In this document: one piece after another, positions 19,842 through 28,493 of the stretch
Layout of the letters: every line of letters starts with the position of its first letter
Numbering within the stretch: the stretch's first letter is position 1
Assembly (NCBI RefSeq): GCF_024490875.1
Contig: NZ_JACCLX010000007.1
Span: 1-64,000, forward strand
DNA: 64,000 bases
Direction: 5' to 3'
Source: Methanocaldococcus sp.
Lineage (GTDB): Archaea > AGJL01 > Methanococci > Methanococcales > Methanocaldococcaceae
Program-made: the position numbers and the translations under genes
Notes under the pieces: model-generated
The model's database searches: none
The model's input: only the letters and a program-made list of their open reading frames with translations
Told to the model about the DNA's origin: nothing

Positions 19842-20090
19842 TTATTTTCTTATGAAAACTAATTCTATGGCGTTAACTGGACATGCCTCTATACATGCTC
19901 CACATCCTCCACATAAATCAGGATTTACTATATTAACTACTCCATTCTCAACTCTAATAACTACATCGTCACTGTATGGTCCCTTTCCTCCCCATGTTTC
20001 TGGATGTTTAGCATTGACAGGACATGAAACTACGCAATTACCACATCCATGACATCTTTCTGGATAGACAACTAATTTATAAGCTTTCAT
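19842..20090 (-). CDS. fwdG: Formylmethanofuran dehydrogenase ferredoxin subunit G
   Basis: An 82-residue 2[4Fe-4S] ferredoxin. The two cluster motifs are CHGCGNCVVSCPVNAKHP near residue 14 and CGGCGACIEACPVNAIE near residue 60. It carries electrons between the polyferredoxin FwdF and the tungsten site. The long insertion between motifs is typical of FwdG/FmdG rather than a free ferredoxin. It follows fwdF after 46 bp and precedes fwdD by nine. Confidence 0.92.
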   Translation of the reverse strand: MKAYKLVVYPERCHGCGNCVVSCPVNAKHPETWGGKGPYSDDVVIRVENGVVNIVNPDLCGGCGACIEACPVNAIELVFIRK

Positions 20091-20136
20091 TTCCTCACCT
20101 TTAAAGTTTTTAATATTTTTTAATGATTATATAATA

Positions 20137-21207
20137 TTAATTTTGTAATAGTTTTTCAAACGCCTTTTTCCAGGCAATTGCTTTTGGTTCTCTTTCAAAG
20201 TTAATCTCTTTTCTAACTACCTTTATAGCATTAATTGGACATGCTTTGCTACAAGCTCCACATAAAACACATAAGTTTTGATTAACGATTAATCTTGGAA
20301 CTTTTTCAGCCTTATCTTTTGGTTTAGGGAATTCTAAAGCACCACATGGACATATTGAGATACAAGCTCCACATGCGTTACAGGCATCAACATCAATTAT
20401 AACCTCTCCCTTGAATGGTTTCTCAACTTCTATGGCATTTGCTGGACATATATAAGCACACCATCCACAGGTTACACATAAATCTTTATCAACGACCGTT
20501 TTTCCTTGAATATCTTCATATAACTTTGCTTGAGGTATTCTTTTCATCATTGGACACTTATAACAAATAACCTCTATTGCATCATGAGGACAAACAAATT
20601 CACAAACTTTACAATAGACACATTTATCACTATTAACTTCAATGTCAGTTATTGGTTTTGGATTTGATGGAGTAGGATAGTTGTATTTTAAATCAATAGC
20701 ATCTGCTGGACAGTATTCAGCACAAATTCCACATAAAACACACTTATCTTTTTTTATATTTACCTCACCAATAACAAATTTACTTCTTTCTGCTAAACTT
20801 CTATCAACGGTAATAGCCGCCTGAGGACAAACCATTTCACACTGCTCACACAAGACACACTTATCTTGATATATCTTAATATCTCTTTTAATTTTTGGAT
20901 ATCTTTCATCCTCTTTTATTGATTTTCCATTGATTTTTAAATCTAATGCGTCAAATGGACATGCTGATGCACACATTCCACATAAAACACAAGTATCTTT
21001 ATCAATATCTAATTTTGGAGCAACAACATCTCCTTTAGCAATAGCCCCTAATGGTCCCATAGCTATTGCATTTACTGGACAGATATCGGCACAGATTCCA
21101 CAGCCAACACAAAATTCATCGTTCCAGAAAAGTTCTCTTTTTTCAATTTTTCCATCTCTATATATTGTGAATCCATTTTCATATACTTCTTTTACCTGTT
21201 CAATCAT
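20137..21207 (-). CDS. fwdF: Formylmethanofuran dehydrogenase polyferredoxin subunit F
   Basis: A 356-residue polyferredoxin. I count eight CxxCxxCxxxCP-type motifs (CVGCGICADICP, CVLCGMCASACP, CVLCEQCEMVCP, CVLCGICAEYCP, CVYCKVCEFVCP, CVTCGWCAYICP, CNACGACISICP, CVLCGACSKACP), which can hold eight [4Fe-4S] clusters. It forms the electron wire of the Fwd complex and can link to heterodisulfide reductase. The ATG overlaps the end of the upstream HTH-ferredoxin gene by eight bases, implying coupled translation. Confidence 0.94.
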   Translation of the reverse strand: MIEQVKEVYENGFTIYRDGKIEKRELFWNDEFCVGCGICADICPVNAIAMGPLGAIAKGDVVAPKLDIDKDTCVLCGMCASACPFDALDLKINGKSIKEDERYPKIKRDIKIYQDKCVLCEQCEMVCPQAAITVDRSLAERSKFVIGEVNIKKDKCVLCGICAEYCPADAIDLKYNYPTPSNPKPITDIEVNSDKCVYCKVCEFVCPHDAIEVICYKCPMMKRIPQAKLYEDIQGKTVVDKDLCVTCGWCAYICPANAIEVEKPFKGEVIIDVDACNACGACISICPCGALEFPKPKDKAEKVPRLIVNQNLCVLCGACSKACPINAIKVVRKEINFEREPKAIAWKKAFEKLLQN

Positions 21208-21646
21208 AACTCTCCCTCACAAATTTTAATGAGTTAGTTGGGCAGTTTATTATACAATTTCCACATAGTATGCAAGAATTGTAATCGATATTTATAGTCA
21301 AATAATCGAGTGTGAGTGCTTCACACATAAGGCAAGTGCCACAAAATATACATGAATCTTTATCCCAAGAAAGTTTTATTCCATATAACTCTTTTATTAA
21401 ATTCTTTGCAAGTTCTTTATCATCAGTTAAAGAATGTATTATTCTTGCTCCATATTCAGGAGGGATCTCTCCAATAGTTTTTGCTATTTTTAAAATTTTT
21501 TCCTTTGGATATCTTCCAGAGAGATAGTGAGAAACTATTGACCTATCACTCTTAATAATTTTTGCTATTTCTTTTTGTGTTAAACCTTTTCTTCTCAGTT
21601 TCATTGAAACTATTGCCTTTATTCCAGAGAGAATATGATCTGGCAT
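21200..21646 (-). CDS. HTH DNA-binding protein with C-terminal ferredoxin domain, first gene of fwd operon
   Basis: A 148-residue two-domain protein. Residues about 20-50 form a helix-turn-helix (LTQKEIAKIIKSDRSIVSHYLSG). After a linker, residues about 95-140 carry two iron-sulfur motifs, an altered CIFCGTCLMC and a standard CILCGNCIINCP. The combination suggests a redox-responsive regulator, and its position as leader of the fwd run suggests it controls that operon. It may correspond to the small fwdH gene at the same place in other methanogens, but I am not certain of that. GTGAG lies before the ATG. Confidence 0.75.
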   Translation of the reverse strand: MPDHILSGIKAIVSMKLRRKGLTQKEIAKIIKSDRSIVSHYLSGRYPKEKILKIAKTIGEIPPEYGARIIHSLTDDKELAKNLIKELYGIKLSWDKDSCIFCGTCLMCEALTLDYLTINIDYNSCILCGNCIINCPTNSLKFVRESYD

Positions 21647-21907
21647 TGTCTCACATTGACATAATTTTAGTTAGTAATACTCACTATATAAATGGTTTAT
21701 ACTAAATTTAAGTAGAAATTAATATATAATATTGTGGGTTTTACTCACATCATTATCTCTATTGTAGAACTATTATTCAAAATATATGAATGATTTATCT
21801 ATTTTTGGTAGATAAAGTTTATATTAGTAAAGTTCAATAATATGAAATATAAATCGTAAAAAATAAATATAACCTTGATTTGAATTAGAAAAATTTATGG
21901 TGATATT
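21647..21907. promoter_or_regulatory. Divergent promoter region between the fwd operon and an HTH regulator
   Basis: On the minus strand TTTATATA (21692-21685) would start the fwd transcript near 21660. On the plus strand TTTATATT at 21828-21835 would start the regulator gene near 21858. TACTCAC occurs at 21678-21684, next to the fwd TATA box, and again at 21742-21748, where it forms an imperfect palindrome with GTGGGT at 21734. These are candidate operators for either regulator flanking the region. Confidence 0.5.
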
Positions 21908-22861
21908 ATGAGAGAAATGTTAATATCCGAATGTATCGAATTATTAAGAGCACATAAATTTATTGTTTCAAAACCATTAAGTAGAAGTTGTTTTGACATA
22001 ATTGCAAGTAAAGATAGTATTAGACTTATTTTGAAAGTTTTAAAAAATATTGATAGTTTAAGTAAAGAACAATCAAAGGAATTAAAAAAAATTAGTAGAA
22101 TATTACGTGGAACTCCTTTAATAATTGGTATCAGAACAAGAAATGCTCCAATGGAGCATGGAGTAGTTTATGATAGATACAACATAAAGGCTGTAACTTT
22201 TAAAACATTTAAGGACTATTTAGAAGGTAGTCCGCCAGTTGTTTATGCAAAGAGAGGAGGGTTTTTTGTAAATATAGATGGAAAAGTTTTAAGAGAGGCT
22301 ATAGAATCTATGGGTATATCTGTTGGAAAATTGGCCGAAGTTGCAGGAGTTTCAAGAAAGACAATATATAAATATGAGACACAAATGGCTAATCCTTCTG
22401 TAGAGGTAGCAATGAAAATTGAAGAATTTTTAGATGTTCCATTAGTTAAAGGAATTGATTTATTTGAACCTATTGAAGAGGAAGATTTTGAAAATAAATT
22501 AGAAAAATTAGAAGACTACAAGAAAGAAGCTTTACATTTCCTAAATAGATTAGGATTTAACTTATTTGTTATTGATAAAGCTCCATTTGATGCTGTAGCA
22601 GAGAAAGATTTAGGAGAATCTCAAAATATTCTATTGACAAATATTGAACAACAAAACAATGAGGAAGTTAGAAGAAAGGCATTATTTGTCAAAGAATTAT
22701 CAAAATTATTGGAAGGTTATTCATTATTGATATTAGAGAAAAAAGAGAAAGAATATAAGAACTTACCAGTAGTGAGTATTGAAGAGCTAAAAAAGATGGA
22801 TGATGCTCTTGATTTAATTGAGCACATAAAATCAATATTAAGAAAAAATATGTCATTTTAA
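21908..22861 (+). CDS. HTH-type transcriptional regulator (MJ1164-like)
   Basis: A 317-residue archaeal regulator. The N-terminal about 110 residues (ECIELLRAHKFIVSKPL, LILKVLKNID) resemble a nuclease-like or sensor fold and are followed by a Xre-type HTH near residues 135-165 (MGISVGKLAEVAGVSRKTIY). A C-terminal half of unknown role repeats the N-terminal pattern (ALHFLNRLGFNLFVID). It is divergently transcribed from the fwd operon, so fwd control is plausible. GGTGAT precedes the ATG. The effector is not known. Confidence 0.82.
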   Translation: MREMLISECIELLRAHKFIVSKPLSRSCFDIIASKDSIRLILKVLKNIDSLSKEQSKELKKISRILRGTPLIIGIRTRNAPMEHGVVYDRYNIKAVTFKTFKDYLEGSPPVVYAKRGGFFVNIDGKVLREAIESMGISVGKLAEVAGVSRKTIYKYETQMANPSVEVAMKIEEFLDVPLVKGIDLFEPIEEEDFENKLEKLEDYKKEALHFLNRLGFNLFVIDKAPFDAVAEKDLGESQNILLTNIEQQNNEEVRRKALFVKELSKLLEGYSLLILEKKEKEYKNLPVVSIEELKKMDDALDLIEHIKSILRKNMSF

Positions 22862-22950
22862 AGTCTATTTTTATTAATTTTTTACTTTAAAAAAGTAAAT
22901 TTATTCTTAATACTTTACACTTTGCATTTAATTTTTATAGAGGTATATTT

Positions 22951-22966
22951 CGAAAACTTTATATAT
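22951..22966 (+). promoter_or_regulatory. Promoter of the csm/CARF operon
   Basis: A purine-rich BRE-like CGAAAA at 22951 is followed by TTATATAT at 22959-22966. Initiation is expected near 22990, giving a leader of about 65 bases to the TTG start at 23057. Nothing else stands out between 22862 and 23056. Confidence 0.5.
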
Positions 22967-23056
22967 TATTTTGTTGTTCTACTTATCATAATTTTAAAGT
23001 TATTCTATAGGTTTAGTAGGAGAATTTTATTATTTTTTAGTGTTAGGTGATGATAT

Positions 23057-24802
23057 TTGGCTAAAATATTAATAGCCCCATTGGGTGTGGGAGATACTAA
23101 CGAAGATATATACAAAAGGCAATATCGAACCGCAAAATACAGATTCGAAGGGGATAATAAAGAAATAGAGAGTCCATTTGTTTTATCAGTTTTAGTTGAA
23201 AAGTTAAAGATAGATAAGATTATAGTTGTTGGAACAAGTAAATCTATGTGGGAGGAACTCTATAAACATTATGCTCAAAAAATTGGGAAATTTAATGAAG
23301 AATATTGGAAATATATCGGAGAAAATGTTGGAAAATCTAATTATAAAAATCATGAATTGAAAGAAGAGGATTTAAAAGAACTATGTAATGTTTTAGATGA
23401 ATATTTAAAAAAGATTAATCCTAATGCAAAAGGAGGCTCTAAGTGTTTGCTTATTAAGTATGGAATAAATAAAGAAGAAATTTGGGAGAATTTCGATATT
23501 TTTATGTCTTTAACTAATGAAATAAATGACAATGACGAAATTTATTTAGATATTACTCATTCATTTAGGTCTATTCCTCTATTTATGTATGTAATGTTAG
23601 AGTTCCTTAGATACTTCAAAAATGTTAAACTTGAAGGAATATATTATGGAATGTTAGATGTTTATAAAGAACTAAATTATGCTCCAATTGTGGATTTAAG
23701 CCCTATATTTGAAATTCTTGAATGGATTAAAGGAATGTATGAATTTACAAAATATGGAAATAGTTATTTAATCTCTGATTTGTTGGAAGAGGAAAACAAA
23801 TTATTGGCTAATAATCTTAGAAAAATCTCAATCCATATAGATGCAAACTATTTAAGGGAAGTTAGGGAAGATATAGAGGAATTAAATAAAATATTAAATA
23901 ACATCAATGAAGATTCTGGAAGATTTACAAAATATATTATTCCAAAGTTAAAGGAATTTAGTGAAAGATTTAATAATGTATCTTCATACTATGAGTTTCA
24001 AAAATTAATGGCAGAGTGGAATTTTGATAATAAAAAATACAGTTCTGGCTATCTATGTTTAACTGATTCTATATTTTGGATGCTATGTGAAAAATATGGA
24101 TTAACTCCAACACACAAAAATAGGGACTTAATGAAAAGATTATCTTATGCCGTAGATTTATTGTTCTTTAAGGAAGTTAATGCAATTTATGAAAAATTGA
24201 GAGATATAAGAAATACAATAGCACATGCAGATGCTGTCCGTAAAGGTGTGGAATTTAATACTGAAAAAGATTTAGAAAATATTGAAGAATTATATAAAAA
24301 GAACCCTCCAGATATAGAGGAAGTTATAGACAATTTAATAGAGAGAATTAATAATAATGAGAAAAATAGAGAATATTATTTAAATTTACTAAATAGATTA
24401 CTTAAAACTTTGCTAATTCAAAAAGTTATTAATGCATATAAACTTGAAAATAATGAAATATATTGGAATTTTGTAGAGAAGAATTTGTTATCTCCTAAAT
24501 GTAAAAATAGATGTACTAATGAAAAATTAAAGGATGTTATTGAAATTTTGGAAGAACTTGATAATAACGAGAATGTAGTAGAGAAGGTTAATACTATAAT
24601 GAATATAGTTAATAACTACAAAGATGAGGATTTCTATGATTTTAATGCTTTAGAATTTGCTCTATTAAATTATATTTCCTTCAATCTATCAAAAACATAC
24701 AATGTGAGGGGTAAATATTCTTTCGAATTATTTAAATGGCTCATATTGAATAGAAGATTATGCTCTAAAAATCAGATTATGAATTCTCTAAATAATAAAT
24801 AA
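23057..24802 (+). CDS. CARF-HEPN effector, TM1812/Csx1-type
   Basis: A 581-residue type III CRISPR ancillary effector. The N-terminal CARF domain has KILIAPLGVGDTN and the family signature DITHSFRSIPLFMYV near residue 165, expected to bind cyclic oligoadenylate. A helical HEPN region has RDIRNTIAHAD near residue 390, the RxxxxH ribonuclease motif. About 170 further residues follow and I recognise no domain in them. The start is TTG, five bases after GGTGAT. It opens the csm transcript, and by family precedent it would degrade RNA when Cas10 makes the signal. Confidence 0.85.
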   Translation: MAKILIAPLGVGDTNEDIYKRQYRTAKYRFEGDNKEIESPFVLSVLVEKLKIDKIIVVGTSKSMWEELYKHYAQKIGKFNEEYWKYIGENVGKSNYKNHELKEEDLKELCNVLDEYLKKINPNAKGGSKCLLIKYGINKEEIWENFDIFMSLTNEINDNDEIYLDITHSFRSIPLFMYVMLEFLRYFKNVKLEGIYYGMLDVYKELNYAPIVDLSPIFEILEWIKGMYEFTKYGNSYLISDLLEEENKLLANNLRKISIHIDANYLREVREDIEELNKILNNINEDSGRFTKYIIPKLKEFSERFNNVSSYYEFQKLMAEWNFDNKKYSSGYLCLTDSIFWMLCEKYGLTPTHKNRDLMKRLSYAVDLLFFKEVNAIYEKLRDIRNTIAHADAVRKGVEFNTEKDLENIEELYKKNPPDIEEVIDNLIERINNNEKNREYYLNLLNRLLKTLLIQKVINAYKLENNEIYWNFVEKNLLSPKCKNRCTNEKLKDVIEILEELDNNENVVEKVNTIMNIVNNYKDEDFYDFNALEFALLNYISFNLSKTYNVRGKYSFELFKWLILNRRLCSKNQIMNSLNNK

Positions 24803-24819
24803 TAATAAATATTATAAAA

Positions 24820-24964
24820 TTTTCAGCTATATAACGAAATTCTTTCCTATGTGAAGGATATAATAAATCAATTGAATGAGGATTTATCGTCTATTAAAGA
24901 AAATTTACCTCTTGATATGTTAAAAAAAGAATATGAAAAATTCTCAAATTCTAAAAATAGGTGA
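24820..24964 (+). pseudogene. Possible C-terminal remnant of a second CARF/HEPN-type gene
   Basis: After several in-frame stops downstream of the first CARF gene, 47 codons stay open to a TGA at 24962-24964. They encode a helical, charged peptide (LYNEILSYVKDIINQL, LPLDMLKKEYEKF). It is in the same frame as the gene before it, but no good start is seen. The peptide looks like a C-terminal helix bundle end. It may be a gene relic, or an untranslated stretch that happens to be open. Confidence 0.35.
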
Positions 24965-24969
24965 TAATT

Positions 24970-25353
24970 TTGCCAAAGATGTTTTTATTATTTTCTCATA
25001 ATCTTACTGATGACCAAATAAATGATGCAAGAGAAAATTTAAAGGTAGATAAATTTATATATTTACCAAAAGAATTACAAAATATTTGGAGCAATATTCC
25101 TCCAGAAATTGAGGATATAACCGATTATCTAAAACCAATAAAAGAATTTCTAAAAAATAATGCAAATGATGGGGACTATGTATTAATACAGGGGGACTTT
25201 GGAGCAACATACAATATGGTTAATTATGCCTTTGAGAATAATTTAATTCCTATTTATGCAACTACAAAAAGAGTGGTTAAAGAAGTTATAGAAGATGGTA
25301 AAGTAATAACAATTAGAGAATTTAAACATTGTAGATTCAGAAAATATAAATAG
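24970..25353 (+). CDS. csx20: Csx20-like CRISPR accessory protein (candidate ring nuclease)
   Basis: About 127 residues with the pattern I associate with Csx20: LLFSHNLTDDQINDAR at the start, then YLPKELQNIWSNIPPE, DYVLIQGDFGATYNMV, PIYATTKRVVKE and a C-terminal FKHCRFRKYK. Csx20 proteins occur with type III CRISPR loci and have been proposed to cleave cyclic oligoadenylate, switching off CARF effectors. It sits between a CARF effector and cas10, which agrees with that. TTG at 24970 is chosen because GGTGAT ends five bases upstream. The family call is from memory of the motif pattern. Confidence 0.7.
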   Translation: MPKMFLLFSHNLTDDQINDARENLKVDKFIYLPKELQNIWSNIPPEIEDITDYLKPIKEFLKNNANDGDYVLIQGDFGATYNMVNYAFENNLIPIYATTKRVVKEVIEDGKVITIREFKHCRFRKYK

Positions 25354-25390
25354 ATCTATTAACAAATATTACTTATTATGGGGGATTGGT

Positions 25391-28057
25391 ATGGATAACG
25401 ATTATAAAGCGTTAATGATTGGAAGTTTATTGCACGATATTGGGAAGTTTATACAGAGGGCTAAAAATCCAAGAATAAAACATCAAAAGTGTGGGCCAGA
25501 GTTTATTGAAAAATATTACAAAAACTTAGGAATTAATGAAGAGATTAAAAATTTAGTCATTGAATTGATTAGAGAGCATCACAATAAAAGTAATTCTAAC
25601 CCCTTAGTTAAAATTCTAATATTATCTGACTGGCTAAGTAGTGGAGAGAGGGAAGATTTTGAAGAATGCCTAAATGTACCAAAAAAAGATCAGGCATTAC
25701 TGTCAGTTTTTGAACTTATAGATATTAGTGATGATAAGTTTTATCATAAAAAAATAAAGAAAAACAAAGAGGAACTATACAGAAATGGAATGAAATACTA
25801 TTTAAAACCTCTTTCAATTAAAGAAGAGGTAATTTTTCCATACTTTAATGATGAAGAAAAGCAATCAAACAGTTCAAGTTCAGATAATCCCTATAAAGAT
25901 TTATACAATGCATTTAAAAATGAATTAGAAAATAAAAATAAAAAAGTAAAAATTGACAACTTTGAAAAGTTATTCCAGTTAATTCAAAAATACTTATGGT
26001 GTGTTCCCTCAGCAACCAATTGGAAAAAGGAAGGTTATTTGCCAGATATCTCATTATTTGACCATTTAAAAACTACTTGTGCCATTGCCTGTTGTTTATA
26101 TAAATTATATAAAATAGAGGAACATTTAGATGCTAAACTAACTGATGATATGTTATCTAAATTATTAAAAAGAATCCCATTAGAAAAAGGGAAATATAAA
26201 AAAGAGTTAAATCCTTTCTGGGAAAAATATGAGTTATTTTCATTAATTCACGGAGATATATCAGGAATTCAGAATTTTATCTTTAAAGTAACTACAAAAT
26301 ATGCCACAAAGTCGTTAAAAGGTAGGAGTTTTTACTTAGATTTTTTAACTGAAATAATTGCAAACTACATAATACAAAAGTTGGATTTGCCAATAACAAA
26401 TATACTATTTTGTGGAGGAGGACACTTCTATATTTTATCATATAAAGTAAAAGATAATTTTATTAAAGATATTGAAGAAGAAATAAATGACTTAATCTAT
26501 CAGAAATTCAGAACTGATTTATACATTACTTTGGGAAAAGTAAATATTAAACCATATGAATTCTTATCACAAGCAGAATCTAACTTTTCAAAAAAATGGA
26601 AAGATGTTGGAGAAGTTACTGCAATAAAGAAAATGCAGAAGTATCATTATAAGATAAAATTAAGTATTGAAAAGTTCTTTAAACCAGAAGGTTCTGGTGA
26701 TGAAAATAAGATATGTAGATGTTGTAGAGGAGAATTTGAAAAAGGAATACAACTATATGATGAAGGAGAAGACAAAGTATGTGAAAATTGTTATTCGTTC
26801 GTAGAATTGACAGAATTTTTAAAAGAATTTAAAAAATTAGGGCAGATAGATTATAACTATGAAAAACCTTCAAGAGCTAAGGTTATAGAAAACCCAGATA
26901 GAGAAATTACAATGAAAAAACTTCCAGCCCTGCAAGAGTTATTTGAAAAAGTTAAATTTGAAAATGAAACATATTACCTTCCAAAAGAAAATGGAGATTT
27001 AGAAATTCCCTATAAAATTTGGAGTATTGCCTTTCCATTAGACGATAATAAAAAAATAAAAGATTTTGATGAATTGGCAGAACAGGCAGAAGAAAGAACT
27101 GGAACTAATAAGATAGGAATTTTAAAGATGGATGTTGATAACTTAGGAAAGGTTTTTACTAAGGGTTTAGGAGAATTTGCATCTATATCAAGAATGAGCA
27201 CATTGAGTTCTATGCTAACTTTGTTTTTCACTGGCTATATTCCTCACTTAATTGAGACAGGATATTGTAAAATTAAAGATAAAGAAGTACCTTACAAAGA
27301 TAATGTTTATTTAGTTTATTCTGGAGGGGATGATACTCTTATAGTAGGTTCCTGGGATGTTATATGGGAGTTAGCAAAAGACATTAGGAGAAAATTTAAA
27401 AGATTTACGTGCTACAATCCTAATTTATCTCTAAGTGCTGGAATTGTTATAGTTAATCCAAAGTTTGAGTTTAAAAAGGCAGTTAATATGGCTAATGTAG
27501 AATTGGACGATATTGCAAAAGAAGATAAGATAGTTTTACCAGTTAATGGTAAGTATGAGGATATTAAGAAAAATGCCATATCTATCTTTGGTTGTCCATT
27601 AAATTGGGACTTTGAAGTTTATTACGATGAAGATTTAATAAAAAGATTAGAAAAACTTTACTCAATAAAATATAATAAAGAAATTAAAATCGACGATAAG
27701 ATTAAAGAACTTATGAAAAAATACAACGAGACAGAGTTAGAGAATCATTTTGAAAAAGCCCTTAAGTCAAATATTAGTAGAAGAATATTATTTATCTCTC
27801 AAACTGTTGCAGATAAGTTAAATAGAGTTATAGAATACAAAGGAGAGGAATTCCTTATAAACTTTCCATATTATTGGAGAATTTTGTATTACTTACATAG
27901 AAATTTCAAAAGTGGTGATAAATTGGATGTAAATGTTAAATTCTTAGAAGATTATGTCAAAGAGAAAATAACCTATGGGCTTAAATGTGGAAATGTAAGA
28001 TTCAACGACTTAAAAGTTTCTGCAAAAATTATAGAACTTAAAAATAGAAATGGGTGA
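25391..28057 (+). CDS. csm1: Cas10/Csm1, type III-A large subunit
   Basis: An 888-residue effector subunit. The N-terminal HD nuclease motif (SLLHDIGKF, REHH) would cut single-stranded DNA. A palm-like domain begins near residue 290, and a zinc-ribbon-like CRCC ... CENC pair lies near residues 440-465. The second palm domain has the cyclase motif YSGGDDTLIVG near residue 645, preceded by KMDVDNLGKVF. With HD and GGDD intact it should both cleave DNA and make cyclic oligoadenylates upon target RNA binding. The next gene's GGTGA site lies inside its last codons. Confidence 0.95.
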   Translation: MDNDYKALMIGSLLHDIGKFIQRAKNPRIKHQKCGPEFIEKYYKNLGINEEIKNLVIELIREHHNKSNSNPLVKILILSDWLSSGEREDFEECLNVPKKDQALLSVFELIDISDDKFYHKKIKKNKEELYRNGMKYYLKPLSIKEEVIFPYFNDEEKQSNSSSSDNPYKDLYNAFKNELENKNKKVKIDNFEKLFQLIQKYLWCVPSATNWKKEGYLPDISLFDHLKTTCAIACCLYKLYKIEEHLDAKLTDDMLSKLLKRIPLEKGKYKKELNPFWEKYELFSLIHGDISGIQNFIFKVTTKYATKSLKGRSFYLDFLTEIIANYIIQKLDLPITNILFCGGGHFYILSYKVKDNFIKDIEEEINDLIYQKFRTDLYITLGKVNIKPYEFLSQAESNFSKKWKDVGEVTAIKKMQKYHYKIKLSIEKFFKPEGSGDENKICRCCRGEFEKGIQLYDEGEDKVCENCYSFVELTEFLKEFKKLGQIDYNYEKPSRAKVIENPDREITMKKLPALQELFEKVKFENETYYLPKENGDLEIPYKIWSIAFPLDDNKKIKDFDELAEQAEERTGTNKIGILKMDVDNLGKVFTKGLGEFASISRMSTLSSMLTLFFTGYIPHLIETGYCKIKDKEVPYKDNVYLVYSGGDDTLIVGSWDVIWELAKDIRRKFKRFTCYNPNLSLSAGIVIVNPKFEFKKAVNMANVELDDIAKEDKIVLPVNGKYEDIKKNAISIFGCPLNWDFEVYYDEDLIKRLEKLYSIKYNKEIKIDDKIKELMKKYNETELENHFEKALKSNISRRILFISQTVADKLNRVIEYKGEEFLINFPYYWRILYYLHRNFKSGDKLDVNVKFLEDYVKEKITYGLKCGNVRFNDLKVSAKIIELKNRNG

Positions 28058-28062
28058 GAATT

Positions 28063-28476
28063 ATGAATGGATATGTGAAAAGAACAGAAATTGACAATAA
28101 TTTGAATGATATATTAAATCTAAATGAAAATAATGCTCTAAAAGTTATGAATCTTGCAGAACGATTTGGAAAATATAATCTTAGGAACTTAGCATCAACA
28201 AAATTAAGAAAGTTTTATGATTATATTCTTGATATTGATACCAATAAAAAAGAATGGTTTGTTAGGTTGGTTTTATTAAAACCAAAAATAGCTTATAATA
28301 TAGGTAAAGAAACAAAAGAGGCTAAAAAATCTTTAGAAGATTTGGAATACTTAGTTAATAAAGTTATTGATAAAATTGAAGAAGCTAAAAATGACGAAAA
28401 AATTAAGAAATTCAATAATTTTAAAAAATTCTTTGAAGCAGTTGTTGCATATCACAGAATCGTAAATAAAAATTAA
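28063..28476 (+). CDS. csm2: Csm2, type III-A small subunit (Cas11)
   Basis: A 137-residue helical protein of the Csm2 family, recognised by position between csm1 and csm3 and by the FVRLVLLKPKIAYNIGKE and FFEAVVAYHR helices. Several Csm2 copies line the minor filament of the Csm complex and contact the target RNA. A GTG overlapping csm1 is in frame, but it forms part of the GGTGA ribosome site for the ATG at 28063. Confidence 0.88.
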   Translation: MNGYVKRTEIDNNLNDILNLNENNALKVMNLAERFGKYNLRNLASTKLRKFYDYILDIDTNKKEWFVRLVLLKPKIAYNIGKETKEAKKSLEDLEYLVNKVIDKIEEAKNDEKIKKFNNFKKFFEAVVAYHRIVNKN

Positions 28477-28493
28477 TTGTGGGGTGTTAATAT

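Noticed and set aside
24820-24964. A normal small gene between the first CARF gene and csx20
   Set aside because: No convincing start codon with a ribosome site is present, so it is listed as a possible remnant instead.
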